DNA of 64,000 nucleotides. It comes from an uncultured SAR86 cluster bacterium. Lineage in GTDB: Bacteria; Pseudomonadota; Gammaproteobacteria; Magnimaribacterales; AG-339-G14. The notes beneath the pieces are model-generated. The model saw only the letters and a program-made list of their open reading frames with translations. It did not search any database and was not told the DNA's origin. Below are positions 28,473-38,401 of the stretch, one piece after another (within the stretch, counting starts at the first letter, position 1; every line of letters begins with the position of its first letter). The position numbers and the translations under genes were made by a program. The DNA is taken from contig CACHCY010000001.1 of NCBI GenBank assembly GCA_902578495.1, forward strand, positions 251,975 to 315,974. Direction: 5' to 3'.

Positions 28473-28868
28473 TTAAAATACAGTGCAGATTAATTCTCCG
28501 CCTACCCCATGCTCTCTAGCTTCTTTGTCTGTCAAAACTCCTTTGCTTGTTGTAATGATTCCAACCCCTAAACCATTTCTGACTGAAGGAATTTCTTTTG
28601 ATGAAAAGTATTTTCTTAATCCAGGTTTACTTATCCTTTTCAATTCTCTGATAACCGGCGACTCTTGATGGTATTTGAGTGAAACTAAAATAGTTTTTTT
28701 GCTCTCCTCACCCTCAATCTTAAAAGATGATATAAATCCTTCTTTCTCTAGGACTGAGCAAATGGCATTTTTAATTTTGGAGGATGAAAAACTTACCGTT
28801 GCATGCCCTCTAGCTTGAGCATTCATCACTCTAGAAATCATGTCAGAAATTGGATCTTGCATACTCAT
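28473..28868 (-). CDS. rpsH: 30S ribosomal protein S8
   Basis: S8 is a primary 16S rRNA binder and the spc-operon repressor in E. coli. MSMQDPISDMISRVMNAQARGH and the C-terminal GLGVGIITTSKGVLTDKEAREHGVGGELICTVF are diagnostic. It has 131 aa and lies between rpsN and rplF. Confidence 0.97.
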   Translation of the reverse strand: MSMQDPISDMISRVMNAQARGHATVSFSSSKIKNAICSVLEKEGFISSFKIEGEESKKTILVSLKYHQESPVIRELKRISKPGLRKYFSSKEIPSVRNGLGVGIITTSKGVLTDKEAREHGVGGELICTVF

Positions 28869-28877
28869 TGATAACCT

Positions 28878-29183
28878 CTACCAACTTGATTTAACTAATC
28901 CTGGAACATCTCCATTCATAGCCAATTCTCTTAATTTATTTCTTGAAAGGCCAAACCTTCTGTAAACAGCGTGTGGTCTTCCTGTTATTTGACATCTTCT
29001 TTGGAGACGAACAGGACTTGCATCTCTTGGAAGTTTTTGAAGTTTTAATCTTGCCTCATATCTATCTTCATCAGATATATTCATATCTGAGATAACTTTT
29101 TTAAGCTCCTCTCTTTTTTTTGCAAACTTTTGAACCATCTTGATTCTTTTGTTCTCTCTAGCAATCATTGAAACTTTAGCCAT
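28878..29183 (-). CDS. rpsN: 30S ribosomal protein S14 (zinc-free form)
   Basis: The 101-aa length and the absence of CxxC pairs mark the long C-minus form of S14. [24 protein letters not shown] and the C-terminal [26 protein letters not shown] fit. It lies 10 nt after rplE and 9 nt before rpsH. Confidence 0.97.
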   Translation of the reverse strand: MAKVSMIARENKRIKMVQKFAKKREELKKVISDMNISDEDRYEARLKLQKLPRDASPVRLQRRCQITGRPHAVYRRFGLSRNKLRELAMNGDVPGLVKSSW

Positions 29184-29193
29184 AATTTTTCCT

Positions 29194-29736
29194 TTAGCTT
29201 TTAAATGGGAAGTTTAATTTTGATAATAGGGCAAAACCTTCACTATCATTATTGGCGGAGGTTGTAATACAAATATCCATACCGAGTATTTTTTCTACTT
29301 TGTCATAATCAATTTCAGGGAAGATAATGTGTTCTTTTATCCCCAATGAGTAATTACCTTGACCGTCGAAAGATTTAGGATTCAATCCTCTAAAATCTCT
29401 TTCCCTTGGAATTGCTATAGACAACAACCTATCTAAAAATTCATACATTCTGTTACCTCTTAAAGTAACTTTGCATCCAATTGGAAATCCTTCTCTTATT
29501 TTAAAGCTGGCAACTGACTTCCTTACAAAAGTCTTTATAGGTTTTTGACCTGCAATTAATTCAAGATCCGCAATAGCATCGTCAACTGATTTTCGATTAT
29601 TAAGTGCATCTGGTCCTAACCCCATATTTACTGTGACCTTTGTAATTTTGGGGACAGCCATGGAGCTTTTAAAGCCAAGCTCATCTTTAAGTGAACTGAT
29701 GACGTTATCCTGATAGTTTGTTTTAGTAATAGACAT
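29194..29736 (-). CDS. rplE: 50S ribosomal protein L5
   Basis: L5 binds 5S rRNA and contacts the P-site t[24 protein letters not shown] near 29 and the C-terminal [26 protein letters not shown] are diagnostic. The length of 180 aa is standard. It follows rplX by 2 nt. Confidence 0.97.
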   Translation of the reverse strand: MSITKTNYQDNVISSLKDELGFKSSMAVPKITKVTVNMGLGPDALNNRKSVDDAIADLELIAGQKPIKTFVRKSVASFKIREGFPIGCKVTLRGNRMYEFLDRLLSIAIPRERDFRGLNPKSFDGQGNYSLGIKEHIIFPEIDYDKVEKILGMDICITTSANNDSEGFALLSKLNFPFKS

Positions 29737-29738
29737 TC

Positions 29739-30050
29739 CTATTTAACTTCCTTATTTGTTGATTTAGAAACTCTGATCTTTCCTTTTTTTTCATCTAATT
29801 TAATTTCTAATTTGTCTTTCTTTTTTGTGCTGCTGTTGTAAAAAGAAATATTAGATATATTAATAAAGGACTCCTTTTCTATAATCCCTCCAGGTTCATT
29901 GATTTGAGGATTTGGTTTTACGTGTTTTTTTACTAGTTTTATTCCAGACACTAAACACCTATCGCCTTTAATTTTAGTTAGAGTTCCAGTTTTTCCTTTA
30001 TCTTTTCCAGATATCACAATCACTTCATCACCAGTTTTTAATTTATTCAT
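29739..30050 (-). CDS. rplX: 50S ribosomal protein L24
   Basis: L24 initiates 50S assembly. The KOW motif is at the N-terminus: [23 protein letters not shown]. It continues with [20 protein letters not shown] near 41. It has 103 aa and its start overlaps the rplN stop by 1 nt. Confidence 0.97.
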   Translation of the reverse strand: MNKLKTGDEVIVISGKDKGKTGTLTKIKGDRCLVSGIKLVKKHVKPNPQINEPGGIIEKESFINISNISFYNSSTKKKDKLEIKLDEKKGKIRVSKSTNKEVK

Positions 30051-30418
30051 TAGATTACCTCTGGTGCTAGAGAAATTATTTTCATGAAATTATTAGATCT
30101 CAGCTCTCTGGAAACAGGACCAAAAATCCTTGTTCCAATTGGTTGCTGTTGGTTATTTATGAGCACTGCTGCATTGTCATCAAATCTAACGATTGATCCA
30201 TCTTCTCTGCGAATATCTTTTTTAGTTCTGACTACAACTGCATCTGCAACCTGACCTTTCTTTACCCTGCCTGTTGGGATGGCTTCTTTGATTGCCACTT
30301 TGATAACGTCGCCAACTCTTGCGTAACGTCTTTTAGATCCACCAAGTACTTTGATACACATCACTTTTCTGGCACCACTGTTATCAGCAACATCTAGGAT
30401 AGTTTCTGTTTGAATCAT
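30050..30418 (-). CDS. rplN: 50S ribosomal protein L14
   Basis: L14 begins [28 protein letters not shown] and carries [28 protein letters not shown] near the C-terminus. It has 122 aa. It overlaps rpsQ by 4 nt, marking the S10/spc boundary with no gap or separate spc promoter. Confidence 0.97.
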   Translation of the reverse strand: MIQTETILDVADNSGARKVMCIKVLGGSKRRYARVGDVIKVAIKEAIPTGRVKKGQVADAVVVRTKKDIRREDGSIVRFDDNAAVLINNQQQPIGTRIFGPVSRELRSNNFMKIISLAPEVI

Positions 30419-30672
30419 GACTTAGCCTCTTTGAGTATTTCTACCAAAGTCCACGATTTTGTTTTTGAAATTGGTCGACATTCCTTGATAGTTACTTTGT
30501 CCCCAAGAGAACAAACATTTGCCTCATCATGAAAACTGATCTTCGAGGATCTTCTAATTATTTTTCCTAATTTAGGGTGTTTAACTTTTCTGTCTATTCT
30601 TGCAACTGCAGTTTTGTCAGAATTACAACTTACAACCATTCCAGTCATTGTTCTTATTGCTTTATCAGACAT
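30415..30672 (-). CDS. rpsQ: 30S ribosomal protein S17
   Basis: S17 is identified by [29 protein letters not shown] and [17 protein letters not shown]. The ORF track start at 30684 adds four residues (MRFQ); the ATG at 30672 (MSDKAIRT) fits the family and gives 85 aa. It still overlaps the rpmC end by 8 nt, so the two are translationally coupled. Confidence 0.95.
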   Translation of the reverse strand: MSDKAIRTMTGMVVSCNSDKTAVARIDRKVKHPKLGKIIRRSSKISFHDEANVCSLGDKVTIKECRPISKTKSWTLVEILKEAKS

Positions 30673-30859
30673 TTGAAACCTCAAGTTGTTTAAGCTGTTT
30701 AAGCGAAGTCAAAATTCTTGCAACTGCCTTTTTTTTCTCTTTTAAAAGGTGTGTCTGCTGAAGAGAAGCAGATGAACTCTTTAGTTTAAGATCTAATAGT
30801 TCAGATCTAGTTTTCTCTAGATCCTTTATTAAATCAGCATGAGATGGATTTTTAGCCAT
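30665..30859 (-). CDS. rpmC: 50S ribosomal protein L29
   Basis: L29 lies at the peptide exit and binds trigger factor and SRP. It is a 64-aa two-helix protein with [19 protein letters not shown] and the C-terminal [13 protein letters not shown]. It shares its first base with the rplP stop and overlaps rpsQ. Confidence 0.95.
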   Translation of the reverse strand: MAKNPSHADLIKDLEKTRSELLDLKLKSSSASLQQTHLLKEKKKAVARILTSLKQLKQLEVSNV

Positions 30860-31272
30860 TAGATAACCTTCCTAGAGATAAATTGAGTTGAAACAGGAAG
30901 TTTTGCAGCTGCTAGAGAAAAAGCTTCCCTGGCCAAAGCTTCGTCAACACCTTCCATTTCATAAAGTATTTTTCCTGGTTTAATTGGCGAAACCCAATAC
31001 TCTACGTTTCCTTTTCCTTTTCCTTGCCTAACTTCAAGAGGTTTTTTGGTAATTGGTTTGTCGGGAAAAATTCTAATCCAGATTTTTGCTCCACGTTTTA
31101 CGTGTCTAGTCATGGCTCTTCTTGCAGCCTCAATTTGACGAGATGTTATTTGACCTCTTGACGTAGCTTTTAAACCAAATGTACCGAAATCTAAAGAATT
31201 AGCTCTCTGTGCAAGGCCTCGATTTCGACCTTTCATTTGCTTTCTATATTTAGTCCTTTTTGGCTGAAACAT
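30859..31272 (-). CDS. rplP: 50S ribosomal protein L16
   Basis: L16 binds near the A-site t[49 protein letters not shown] and [21 protein letters not shown] are diagnostic. It has 137 aa, with 1-nt overlaps to both rpsC and rpmC. Confidence 0.97.
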   Translation of the reverse strand: MFQPKRTKYRKQMKGRNRGLAQRANSLDFGTFGLKATSRGQITSRQIEAARRAMTRHVKRGAKIWIRIFPDKPITKKPLEVRQGKGKGNVEYWVSPIKPGKILYEMEGVDEALAREAFSLAAAKLPVSTQFISRKVI

Positions 31273-31931
31273 TAGCTTTCCTTATCCTTTTCTTTGACTT
31301 TTTTATCTATTAATTCGCCTCTAAATATCCATACCTTCACACCAATAATCCCATAAGTAGTTTTAGCTTCGGCCAGGCCGTAATCGACATCTGCTCTTAA
31401 TGTATGAAGAGGCACTCTCCCTTCTTTATGCCACTCAGATCTAGCAATTTCCGCTCCACCTAATCTACCTGAAACTTTGATTTTTACGCCAAGCGCTCCC
31501 TGTCTCATGGTGTTTTGAGCTGCCCTCTTCATGACCCTTCGAAACATAGCCCTTTTTTCAAGTTGCAGTGCTATGTTTGCCCCAACTAGCTGAGCATCGA
31601 GATCAGGTTTTCTTATTTCTTGAATATTCAGACTAACCGGTACATTCATGATTTGCGTTAGCTTCTCTCTTAATCGATCGATATCTTCGCCTCGTTTACC
31701 GATAATCATTCCAGGTCTTGCAGTGTGGATTGTGACTTTTGCGCTTTGAGCAGGCCTTTCTATGTGGACTTTGCTAACAAATGCGTTATCAAGTTCTTTT
31801 TTTAGAAACTCTCTAACTTGAAAATCATTAAAAAGAATCTCTCTATATTTATCTTTTTCAGCAAACCATACAGAGTTATGATCTCTGGAGATGCCTAATC
31901 TGATTCCAATTGGATTAACTTTTTGTCCCAC
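31272..31931 (-). CDS. rpsC: 30S ribosomal protein S3
   Basis: S3 lines the mRNA entry channel. [22 protein letters not shown] at the start, the KH domain [18 protein letters not shown] near 74, and the C-terminal domain with [31 protein letters not shown] are diagnostic. It has 219 aa and lies 9 nt after rplV. Confidence 0.97.
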   Translation of the reverse strand: MGQKVNPIGIRLGISRDHNSVWFAEKDKYREILFNDFQVREFLKKELDNAFVSKVHIERPAQSAKVTIHTARPGMIIGKRGEDIDRLREKLTQIMNVPVSLNIQEIRKPDLDAQLVGANIALQLEKRAMFRRVMKRAAQNTMRQGALGVKIKVSGRLGGAEIARSEWHKEGRVPLHTLRADVDYGLAEAKTTYGIIGVKVWIFRGELIDKKVKEKDKES

Positions 31932-31940
31932 TTATTCTCC

Positions 31941-32273
31941 TTAATTACTTAGTTTTAGGTTTATATGGCATGTCTTTTTTTCGATACGATCTGCCCTTCC
32001 TCGAGCTCTTGCCCTTATTCTTTTCATGATCAAGGCTTCATCAACAGAAATATGGCTAACAAATAAAGTATCAATATCTAAACCATAATTATTTTCTGCA
32101 GAAGAAATAGCTGAGTCCAAAAGTTTTTTTAAATTTCTAGAACCAGACTTTGGACTAAAAGTAAGAATATCCAATGCCTCATCAACTTTTTTGCCACGAA
32201 TTTGATCTGCCAATAGTCTTATCTTTGAAGCTGAAGACTTAAATCTGGATAATTTTGCCGATACTTCTGTCAT
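31941..32273 (-). CDS. rplV: 50S ribosomal protein L22
   Basis: L22 lines the peptide exit tunnel. [21 protein letters not shown] near 17 and the hairpin [23 protein letters not shown] near the C-terminus are diagnostic. It has 110 aa and overlaps rpsS by 1 nt. Confidence 0.97.
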   Translation of the reverse strand: MTEVSAKLSRFKSSASKIRLLADQIRGKKVDEALDILTFSPKSGSRNLKKLLDSAISSAENNYGLDIDTLFVSHISVDEALIMKRIRARARGRADRIEKKTCHINLKLSN

Positions 32274-32542
32274 TAAACTTTCCTATCGCCTGAGTGTTGC
32301 TTAAAAGTTCTGGTAGGAACAAATTCACCTAACTTATGTCCAACCATGTCCTCTTGAATGAATATAGGCACGTGTTGCCTGCCGTTATGAATGGAGATTG
32401 TTAAACCGACCATTTCTGGAGAGATCAGTGACCTTCTGGACCATGTCTTGATGGGTCTCTTGTCTTTAGACTCAACAGCTTTTGAGACTTTATCCATCAA
32501 ATGATGATCCATAAATGGACCTTTTTTTATTGAGCGTGGCAT
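32273..32542 (-). CDS. rpsS: 30S ribosomal protein S19
   Basis: S19 begins [19 protein letters not shown] and carries [30 protein letters not shown] and [16 protein letters not shown]. It has 89 aa. It is 2 nt downstream of rplB and overlaps rplV by 1 nt. Confidence 0.97.
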   Translation of the reverse strand: MPRSIKKGPFMDHHLMDKVSKAVESKDKRPIKTWSRRSLISPEMVGLTISIHNGRQHVPIFIQEDMVGHKLGEFVPTRTFKQHSGDRKV

Positions 32543-32544
32543 TT

Positions 32545-33369
32545 CTATTTCTTCCTTCTTCTGATGATTTGTTTATCTGTTCTCTTGTTGCTTCTTGTTC
32601 TGTAGCCTTTCGTGGGAACTCCCCAAGGTGATACTGGGTGCCTACCTCCAGAAGTTCTTCCTTCTCCACCACCATGAGGGTGATCTATAGGATTCATTGC
32701 AACACCTCTAACGGTGGGTCTAACCCCCAACCATCTTTTTGCTCCTGCTTTACCAATAGATTTTAAAGAATGCTCAGAATTAGACACAGTTCCAAGAACA
32801 GCCCTACATTCGACGGGTACTCTTCTTACCTCTCCGCTTTTCATTCTTAGGGTTGCTGTATTTCCTTCTTTTGCAACAAATTGAACATAGGATCCAGCAC
32901 TTCTTGCTATTTGAGCACCTTTTTTTGGTTTTAGCTCCACGCAATGAATAGTAGAACCAACAGGAATAGCATTAAGATCAAGAGCATTTCCTACTTTGAT
33001 TGGAGCATCGTTACCAGATTGAACCGTATCTCCTTGTTTAAGGCCGGAGGGAGCAATAATGTATCTTCGTTCACCATCAGAATATAACAATAAAGCTATA
33101 TGAGCTGATCTATTAGGATCGTATTCAATTCTTTCTACAGTAGCGGGTATCCCATCTTTTGTTCTTTTAAAGTCAATGATTCTATAATGTTGTTTATGTC
33201 CACCACCTTGGTGTCTTACGGTTATTCTTCCCCTATTATTTCTTCCACCACTTTTACTTTTTGTAGCCAATAAAGGAGCATGAGGCTTACCTTTATGAAT
33301 GTTCTGATCTACTTGGAAGCTTCTAAATCTTCTTCCCGCAGATGTTGGTTTTGCTCTAACTACAGTCAT
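32545..33369 (-). CDS. rplB: 50S ribosomal protein L2
   Basis: L2 supports peptidyl-transferase and subunit joining. [25 protein letters not shown] near residue 38 and the catalytic-area [23 protein letters not shown] near 213 are diagnostic. Its length is standard (274 aa). It lies 2 nt after rplW. Confidence 0.98.
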   Translation of the reverse strand: MTVVRAKPTSAGRRFRSFQVDQNIHKGKPHAPLLATKSKSGGRNNRGRITVRHQGGGHKQHYRIIDFKRTKDGIPATVERIEYDPNRSAHIALLLYSDGERRYIIAPSGLKQGDTVQSGNDAPIKVGNALDLNAIPVGSTIHCVELKPKKGAQIARSAGSYVQFVAKEGNTATLRMKSGEVRRVPVECRAVLGTVSNSEHSLKSIGKAGAKRWLGVRPTVRGVAMNPIDHPHGGGEGRTSGGRHPVSPWGVPTKGYRTRSNKRTDKQIIRRRKK

Positions 33370-33371
33370 TT

Positions 33372-33668
33372 TTATTCAATTGATAAATCTATTTGATTGC
33401 CTTCCTTAAGAAATACATAAGCTTTCTTCCAATCACTTTTTTTTCTAATTTTATTCTTCAGTGTTCTTTTTGTTTTGCCTTTGACGTTCACAATATTTAC
33501 TTTTTCAACTTCAACTTTATATAAAGATTCTATTGCTTTTTTTACTTGAAGCTTGTTAGCAGAGGAAGAAACTTTAAAAACGTAACTATTTGCATTTTGA
33601 ATAGCTAAAGAAGCTTTCTCAGAGAGATGAGATGAGTTTAATACTTTTAAAGGGTGCAATTGACTCAT
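33372..33668 (-). CDS. rplW: 50S ribosomal protein L23
   Basis: L23 docks trigger factor and SRP at the tunnel exit. [22 protein letters not shown] and [28 protein letters not shown] are diagnostic. It has 98 aa and overlaps rplD by 4 nt. Confidence 0.96.
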   Translation of the reverse strand: MSQLHPLKVLNSSHLSEKASLAIQNANSYVFKVSSSANKLQVKKAIESLYKVEVEKVNIVNVKGKTKRTLKNKIRKKSDWKKAYVFLKEGNQIDLSIE

Positions 33669-34270
33669 GAATATGACCCTATAATTTTTTCTAAAGATTT
33701 ATCTGTGAGTAGGATTTTTTCATGCGAAATTAAATCTACCGGATTGATTTGATCAGCCGTAGTGATATCAATATTTTGTACATTCCTAGAAGCTAAATGA
33801 AGATTTTCAGAAATCTCATCTAAAATTATCGTTATAGAAGAAGTCTCAAATGGAGAGATTAATTCTAATAATTTTTTTGTTTTTGGTTCATCTAAAGAAA
33901 AATCTTTTACCATGATTATTCTTTCTTCTTTGGCTAATTTGGATAGGATTGATTTAATCCCATTTTTGAACATCTTTTTATTTATTTTTTTCTCTGTAAG
34001 TTGAGGTCTAGCAGCAAATGTAACACCACCTGATCTCCAAATCGGTCCACGAGTTGTTCCGGCTCTTGCTCTACCGGTTCCTTTTTGTCTCCAAGGTTTT
34101 TTCCCACCCCCGCTGACATCAGATCTGTTTTTTTGAGACTTAGTGCCGCTATGATTATTTGAAATTACAGTGTTTACTAATTGATGAACAAGATCCTCGT
34201 TAAAATCTTGTTCAAATATAGTCTCAGGCAAATCTGCTGATGTTTTTTCTTTGTAATAGGATAGCTGCAT
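33665..34270 (-). CDS. rplD: 50S ribosomal protein L4
   Basis: L4 lines the exit tunnel and in E. coli also represses the S10 operon. The loop SDVSGGGKKPWRQKGTGRARAGTTRGPIWRSGG (about 49-81) is unmistakable. It has 201 aa and lies 5 nt after rplC. The leader hairpin upstream of rpsJ is a candidate target if L4 autoregulation exists here. Confidence 0.97.
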   Translation of the reverse strand: MQLSYYKEKTSADLPETIFEQDFNEDLVHQLVNTVISNNHSGTKSQKNRSDVSGGGKKPWRQKGTGRARAGTTRGPIWRSGGVTFAARPQLTEKKINKKMFKNGIKSILSKLAKEERIIMVKDFSLDEPKTKKLLELISPFETSSITIILDEISENLHLASRNVQNIDITTADQINPVDLISHEKILLTDKSLEKIIGSYS

Positions 34271-34275
34271 TGTGA

Positions 34276-34911
34276 TTAGTTTTTAGTTGTTGGCTTTATA
34301 AGGACAGACGAGCCTTTTGCTCCAGGTAATGCACCTTTTACTAAAATAAGATTATTTTCCGCATCTATTTTTTGTATTTGTAAATTTTGTGTTGTCTGGC
34401 GAGTGTTTCCTAAATGACCTGCCATTTTTTTTCCTTTCCAAACCCTTCCTGGAGTTTGGCATTGACCAATGGATCCAGGCTTCCTATGCGCTAAAGAATT
34501 GCCGTGTGTTGCATCTTGAGTTGCAAAATTCCAACGTTTGACCGTCCCTGCAAAGCCTTTCCCTTTAGTTGTTCCGGTAACATCGATAATCTGACCCTCT
34601 TCAAACATGTTTAATTCCAATGATTGGCCTAGTTCGATATTTTCTAAGTCTGATTCTTGGATTCGGAATTCTTTAATTGTGTTTGCTGAGGAGGTATTTG
34701 ATTTATTGAGATGGGCTTTTTCGGGTTTTGTGAGATGCTTATCTTTTTTGGTTCCGGTAGATATTTGTACTGATGAGTAACCTTCTGTATCAACTTTTTT
34801 TATTTGGGTCACAACATTGGAGTCAATTTTTACCACGGTAACAGGCACAGAATTTCCATCTTCTGTGAAAACCCGGGACATTCCCTCTTTTATGCCTATC
34901 AATCCAATCAT
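34276..34911 (-). CDS. rplC: 50S ribosomal protein L3
   Basis: L3 is an early 50S assembly protein. GLIGIKEGMSRVFTEDGNSVPVTVV at the N-terminus and VTGTTKGKGFAGTVKRWNF with the central loop RKPGSIGQCQTPGRVWKGKKMAGHLG are diagnostic; the Gln in the loop is the methylated residue in E. coli. It has 211 aa and lies 1 nt after rpsJ. Confidence 0.97.
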   Translation of the reverse strand: MIGLIGIKEGMSRVFTEDGNSVPVTVVKIDSNVVTQIKKVDTEGYSSVQISTGTKKDKHLTKPEKAHLNKSNTSSANTIKEFRIQESDLENIELGQSLELNMFEEGQIIDVTGTTKGKGFAGTVKRWNFATQDATHGNSLAHRKPGSIGQCQTPGRVWKGKKMAGHLGNTRQTTQNLQIQKIDAENNLILVKGALPGAKGSSVLIKPTTKN

Positions 34912-34912
34912 T

Positions 34913-35236
34913 TTATTTGCTTAACTCATCTAGTGAGATTTGAACGTCAACCCCAGCGGAAAGATCAAGCTTCATTAAAGCATCGACAGTTTTTTCAGTG
35001 GGCTTGATGATATCCATCACTCTTTTATAGGTTCTAATTTCATATTGATCTCTTGCATCTTTATCCTTGTGCGGCGAGATTAATATAGTAGTGCGACTTT
35101 TTTTGACAGGCATTGGTATTGGTCCTTTAACAACCGCGCCAGTTCTTTTAACAGTATCAACAATTTCTCTTGCCGACTTATCAATTAATTTATTGTCAAA
35201 AGCTTTGAGCCGAATTCTAATATTCTGGTCTTGCAA
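34913..35236 (-). CDS. rpsJ: 30S ribosomal protein S10 (TTG start)
   Basis: S10 is a 30S head protein and, as NusE, an antitermination factor. The ORF track begins at the TTG at 35248, but that codon lies inside the Shine-Dalgarno. The next in-frame TTG at 35236 gives [19 protein letters not shown], aligning residue for residue with the standard [14 protein letters not shown] start, and it is preceded by GGAGG at about 6 nt. TTG as start of a highly expressed ribosomal gene is unusual. The protein is 107 aa with a four-residue C-terminal extension (ELSK). It leads the S10 operon. Confidence 0.94.
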   Translation of the reverse strand: MQDQNIRIRLKAFDNKLIDKSAREIVDTVKRTGAVVKGPIPMPVKKSRTTILISPHKDKDARDQYEIRTYKRVMDIIKPTEKTVDALMKLDLSAGVDVQISLDELSK

Positions 35237-35274
35237 ACCAACCTCCAAAAGTAATAAATATCTGTTAAAGAACT

Positions 35275-35298
35275 AATCGATTTATCCGTAAATCGATT
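35275..35298 (-). promoter_or_regulatory. perfect 10-bp hairpin in the S10 leader
   Basis: On the minus strand AATCGATTTA and TAAATCGATT are exact reverse complements around a four-base loop CGGA. It lies between the S10 promoter and the rpsJ Shine-Dalgarno. It is not followed by a U-run, so a terminator is unlikely; a leader structure for operon control (L4 in E. coli) is possible. Confidence 0.55.
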
Positions 35299-35322
35299 CA
35301 TCCATCTCACGGACGAGCGGCA

Positions 35323-35351
35323 ATTCTATTGGGACATCGATGCGATGTCAA
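35323..35351 (-). promoter_or_regulatory. sigma-70 promoter of the S10 operon
   Basis: On the minus strand a perfect -35 TTGACA (35346-35351) and a -10 TAGAAT (35323-35328) are separated by exactly 17 bp. A GC-rich discriminator (TGCCGC) follows, as at growth-rate-controlled ribosomal promoters. The predicted leader to the rpsJ start is about 80 nt. Confidence 0.8.
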
Positions 35352-35359
35352 CAAGCGTA

Positions 35360-37477
35360 TTAGGTTTTATTTATGATGGATTCTGCAACGTTATTGGGGA
35401 CTTCAGCGTACTTTAGAGGCTCCATAGTAAACGTTGCTCTACCTTGAGTTGCAGATCTTAAATCAGTAGCGTATCCAAACATTTCAGCAAGTGGAACTTC
35501 TCCATTGAGAGCCTTACCAGATGGTATATCATTCATTCCTTGGACAATTCCTCTTCTTCTATTTAGGTCTCCTACTACATCTCCCATGTATTCTTCTGGA
35601 GTCACAACTTCTAACTTCATAATTGGTTCGAGCAGAACAGGCTTAGCTCTCATGGCTCCATCTTTTAAAGCTTGTGAAGCAGCAACTTTAAAAGCTATCT
35701 CACTTGAATCTACATCGTGGAAAGAACCATCATAAAGAGTTACTTTTACATCAATTAAAGGATAACCAGCAATTACGCCGGCTTCCATTTGTTCTTTGAC
35801 GCCCTTGTCTACAGCTGGTATGAATTCTCTTGGAATGGTTCCACCAACTATAGAATTAACAAATTCATAGATATCTTTATCTTCTTCTTCCGTCTCTTCG
35901 TGGACTAAGGGTTCAATTTTTATCCAAACGTGTCCGTATTGCCCTTTACCACCCGATTGTCTTACAAACTTTCCTTCAGATTCAACCATTTGCTTAATAG
36001 TTTCTCTATAGGCTACCTGAGGCTTACCAATATTAGCTTCAACATCAAACTCTCGTTTCATTCTGTCAACAATTACGTCTAAGTGAAGCTCTCCCATACC
36101 AGATATTATCGTTTGACCTGATTCTTCATCACTATTCACTCTAAAAGATGGATCCTCTTGAGCTAGCCTTCCTAACGCGGTAGACATTTTTTCCTGATCT
36201 GTTTTAGTTTTTGGTTCAACGGCAACTGAAATCACCGGCTCTGGGAATGTCATCTTCTCTAAGATGATAGCCTTATCTCTATCGCAAAGAGTTTCTCCTG
36301 TGCTGACGTCTTTCAAACCTATTACTGCACATATATCGCCTGCCCTTACTTCAGATATCTCTGTTCTGTTATTAGCGTGCATCTGCAACATCCTACCAAT
36401 TCTTTCTTTGGATCTTCGGGATGGTGAATAAACGGAATCACCAGATGATAAAACACCTGAATAAACTCTTATAAAGGTTAAGGTACCTACAAATGGATCT
36501 GTAGCAATCTTGAAAGCAAGAGCTGAGAATGGTTCCTCGTCGCTAGAAGATCTCTGATCTTCAGTTTCTTCGTCTTCCAAAACACCTTTAATAGCTTCAA
36601 CCTCATCAGGAGATGGCAGATAATTGATTACCGCGTCTAGAACGCACTGAACTCCTTTGTTTTTAAATGCTGAACCACATAGACATAAAACTATTTCATT
36701 AGATAAGGTTCTTTGTCTCAGCCCTGAGATGATTTCTTCTTCTGAAAGATCTCCATTTTCGAGATACTTATCCATTAAATCTTCCGATGCCTCAGCGGCA
36801 GATTCAAGCATCTGCTCTCTGTAATCTTCACATTCAGCTAACATCGATTCAGGAATATCTTCTTCCCTATAGGATTTCCCCATATCATCAAGGTCAAAAT
36901 AGAGAGCTTTCATTGAAATTAAATCAACCATTCCTTCAAAGTCATCCTCAGCACCAATTGGAAGGTTGATAGGAACTGGTGAGGCACCTAATCTATCTTT
37001 CATTTGTTGAACAACGTTAAGAAAATCTGCTCCAGCTCTATCCATTTTGTTGATGAATGCAATTCTAGGAACCTTGTAACGATTTGCTTGTCTCCAAACT
37101 GTTTCGGACTGGGGTTCAACACCTGAGCTGCCGCAGAAAACAACAACTGCTCCATCCAATACTCTCAATGATCTTTCAACTTCAATAGTAAAATCTACGT
37201 GGCCAGGTGTATCAATAATATTGACTCGGTGTTCATCAAATTGTTGTTTCATTCCCTTCCAGAAGCAAGTTGTGGCAGCTGATGTTATGGTAATACCTCT
37301 TTCTTGCTCCTGCTCCATCCAATCCATAGTTGCAGCACCATCATGGACTTCTCCGATTTTGTGAGAAATACCTGTGTAATATAGAACCCTTTCTGTAGTT
37401 GTTGTTTTTCCAGCATCTACGTGAGCACAAATACCGATGTTTCTATATAGTTTAAGTGGAACTTTTCTGCCGCTCAT
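35360..37477 (-). CDS. fusA: translation elongation factor G
   Basis: EF-G drives translocation and, with RRF, ribosome recycling. G1 [15 protein letters not shown] near residue 17, switch [17 protein letters not shown] near 88 and G4 [10 protein letters not shown] near 142 are clear. The C-terminal domains include [18 protein letters not shown]. At 705 aa its length is standard. It follows rpsG by 21 nt and is directly followed by the S10 promoter; the tufA gene found here in E. coli is absent. Confidence 0.98.
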   Translation of the reverse strand: MSGRKVPLKLYRNIGICAHVDAGKTTTTERVLYYTGISHKIGEVHDGAATMDWMEQEQERGITITSAATTCFWKGMKQQFDEHRVNIIDTPGHVDFTIEVERSLRVLDGAVVVFCGSSGVEPQSETVWRQANRYKVPRIAFINKMDRAGADFLNVVQQMKDRLGASPVPINLPIGAEDDFEGMVDLISMKALYFDLDDMGKSYREEDIPESMLAECEDYREQMLESAAEASEDLMDKYLENGDLSEEEIISGLRQRTLSNEIVLCLCGSAFKNKGVQCVLDAVINYLPSPDEVEAIKGVLEDEETEDQRSSSDEEPFSALAFKIATDPFVGTLTFIRVYSGVLSSGDSVYSPSRRSKERIGRMLQMHANNRTEISEVRAGDICAVIGLKDVSTGETLCDRDKAIILEKMTFPEPVISVAVEPKTKTDQEKMSTALGRLAQEDPSFRVNSDEESGQTIISGMGELHLDVIVDRMKREFDVEANIGKPQVAYRETIKQMVESEGKFVRQSGGKGQYGHVWIKIEPLVHEETEEEDKDIYEFVNSIVGGTIPREFIPAVDKGVKEQMEAGVIAGYPLIDVKVTLYDGSFHDVDSSEIAFKVAASQALKDGAMRAKPVLLEPIMKLEVVTPEEYMGDVVGDLNRRRGIVQGMNDIPSGKALNGEVPLAEMFGYATDLRSATQGRATFTMEPLKYAEVPNNVAESIINKT

Positions 37478-37498
37478 ATTTAAATTATGTTTATATTA

Positions 37499-37969
37499 TT
37501 AAAATCTGAAATGTGAAAATGCCTTATTTGCATCAGCCATTTTGTGGGTATCTTGTCTTTTTTTGACTGCTTCTCCCCTGCCGTCTGACGCTTCTAGTAA
37601 TTCGTTAGCTAACTTGTCAGCCATTTTCTTTTCTGATCTTTTTTTCGCACTGGTCACTAACCATCTCATTGCAAGGGCCATTTTTCTGGAAGACTTTACT
37701 TCTATTGGAACTTGATAAGTCGCCCCACCCACTCTTCTGGATTTAACTTCAACTTGAGGAGCAACTTGGTCTAAAGCATCGTCAAATACTTTTAAAGGAT
37801 CTTGTTTAGATTTTGCAGAGATTTGATCTAAAGCAGAGTACATTATTTTCTCAGCAACACTTTTTTTTCCGCGTTGCATAATCTGATTAATAAACTTTGC
37901 AACTTTAATGCTGTTAAATTTTGGATCAGCAAGTATGTCTCTTTTAGGAACTGGACCTTTTCTTGGCAT
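37499..37969 (-). CDS. rpsG: 30S ribosomal protein S7
   Basis: S7 organises the 30S head and in E. coli represses the str operon. [20 protein letters not shown] and [26 protein letters not shown] are diagnostic. It has 156 aa and follows rpsL by 9 nt. Confidence 0.97.
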   Translation of the reverse strand: MPRKGPVPKRDILADPKFNSIKVAKFINQIMQRGKKSVAEKIMYSALDQISAKSKQDPLKVFDDALDQVAPQVEVKSRRVGGATYQVPIEVKSSRKMALAMRWLVTSAKKRSEKKMADKLANELLEASDGRGEAVKKRQDTHKMADANKAFSHFRF

Positions 37970-37978
37970 ATTTTTGAA

Positions 37979-38350
37979 TTATTTAGGTTTTTTGGATCCG
38001 TATTTAGATCTTCTTTGCTTTCTGTCATCAACTCCCGAAGTATCAAGAGTACCTCTGACGGTATGGTATCTAACACCGGGTAAGTCTTTTACTCTTCCGC
38101 CCCTTAGAAGAACAACAGAGTGCTCTTGCAAGTTGTGACCTTCTCCACCAATATAAGAAATAACTTCGTAACCTGATGTCAATCTGACTTTACAAACTTT
38201 TCTAAGAGCTGAATTAGGCTTCTTTGGAGTTGTAGTATAAACACGAGTGCAGACGCCCCTCCTTTGTGGACATCTATTTAAAGCTGGAACATCCGACTTT
38301 GCAGATTTGCTCTTTCTCGGTTTTTTTATTAGTTGATTAACAGTAGCCAT
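37979..38350 (-). CDS. rpsL: 30S ribosomal protein S12
   Basis: S12 sits at the decoding centre. [18 protein letters not shown] (residues around 40-58) carries the classical streptomycin-related Lys, and [20 protein letters not shown] near 85 holds the methylthiolated Asp site. The length of 123 aa is standard. It is the first gene of rpsL-rpsG-fusA, with its own strong promoter. No Shine-Dalgarno precedes the ATG and the -10 ends only 11 nt upstream, so the mRNA leader would be about 5 nt. Confidence 0.97.
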   Translation of the reverse strand: MATVNQLIKKPRKSKSAKSDVPALNRCPQRRGVCTRVYTTTPKKPNSALRKVCKVRLTSGYEVISYIGGEGHNLQEHSVVLLRGGRVKDLPGVRYHTVRGTLDTSGVDDRKQRRSKYGSKKPK

Positions 38351-38361
38351 TTTGGTGTGCG

Positions 38362-38390
38362 ATTTTAGATATGAAGATAGCCTAGGTCAA
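38362..38390 (-). promoter_or_regulatory. sigma-70 promoter of the str operon (rpsL-rpsG-fusA)
   Basis: On the minus strand -35 TTGACC (38385-38390) and -10 TAAAAT (38362-38367) are spaced by exactly 17 bp and followed by CGCACACC. It lies in the 51-bp gap between rpoC and rpsL, so rpsL has a promoter independent of rpoBC. Confidence 0.7.
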
Positions 38391-38401
38391 ACATTATTTA
38401 A

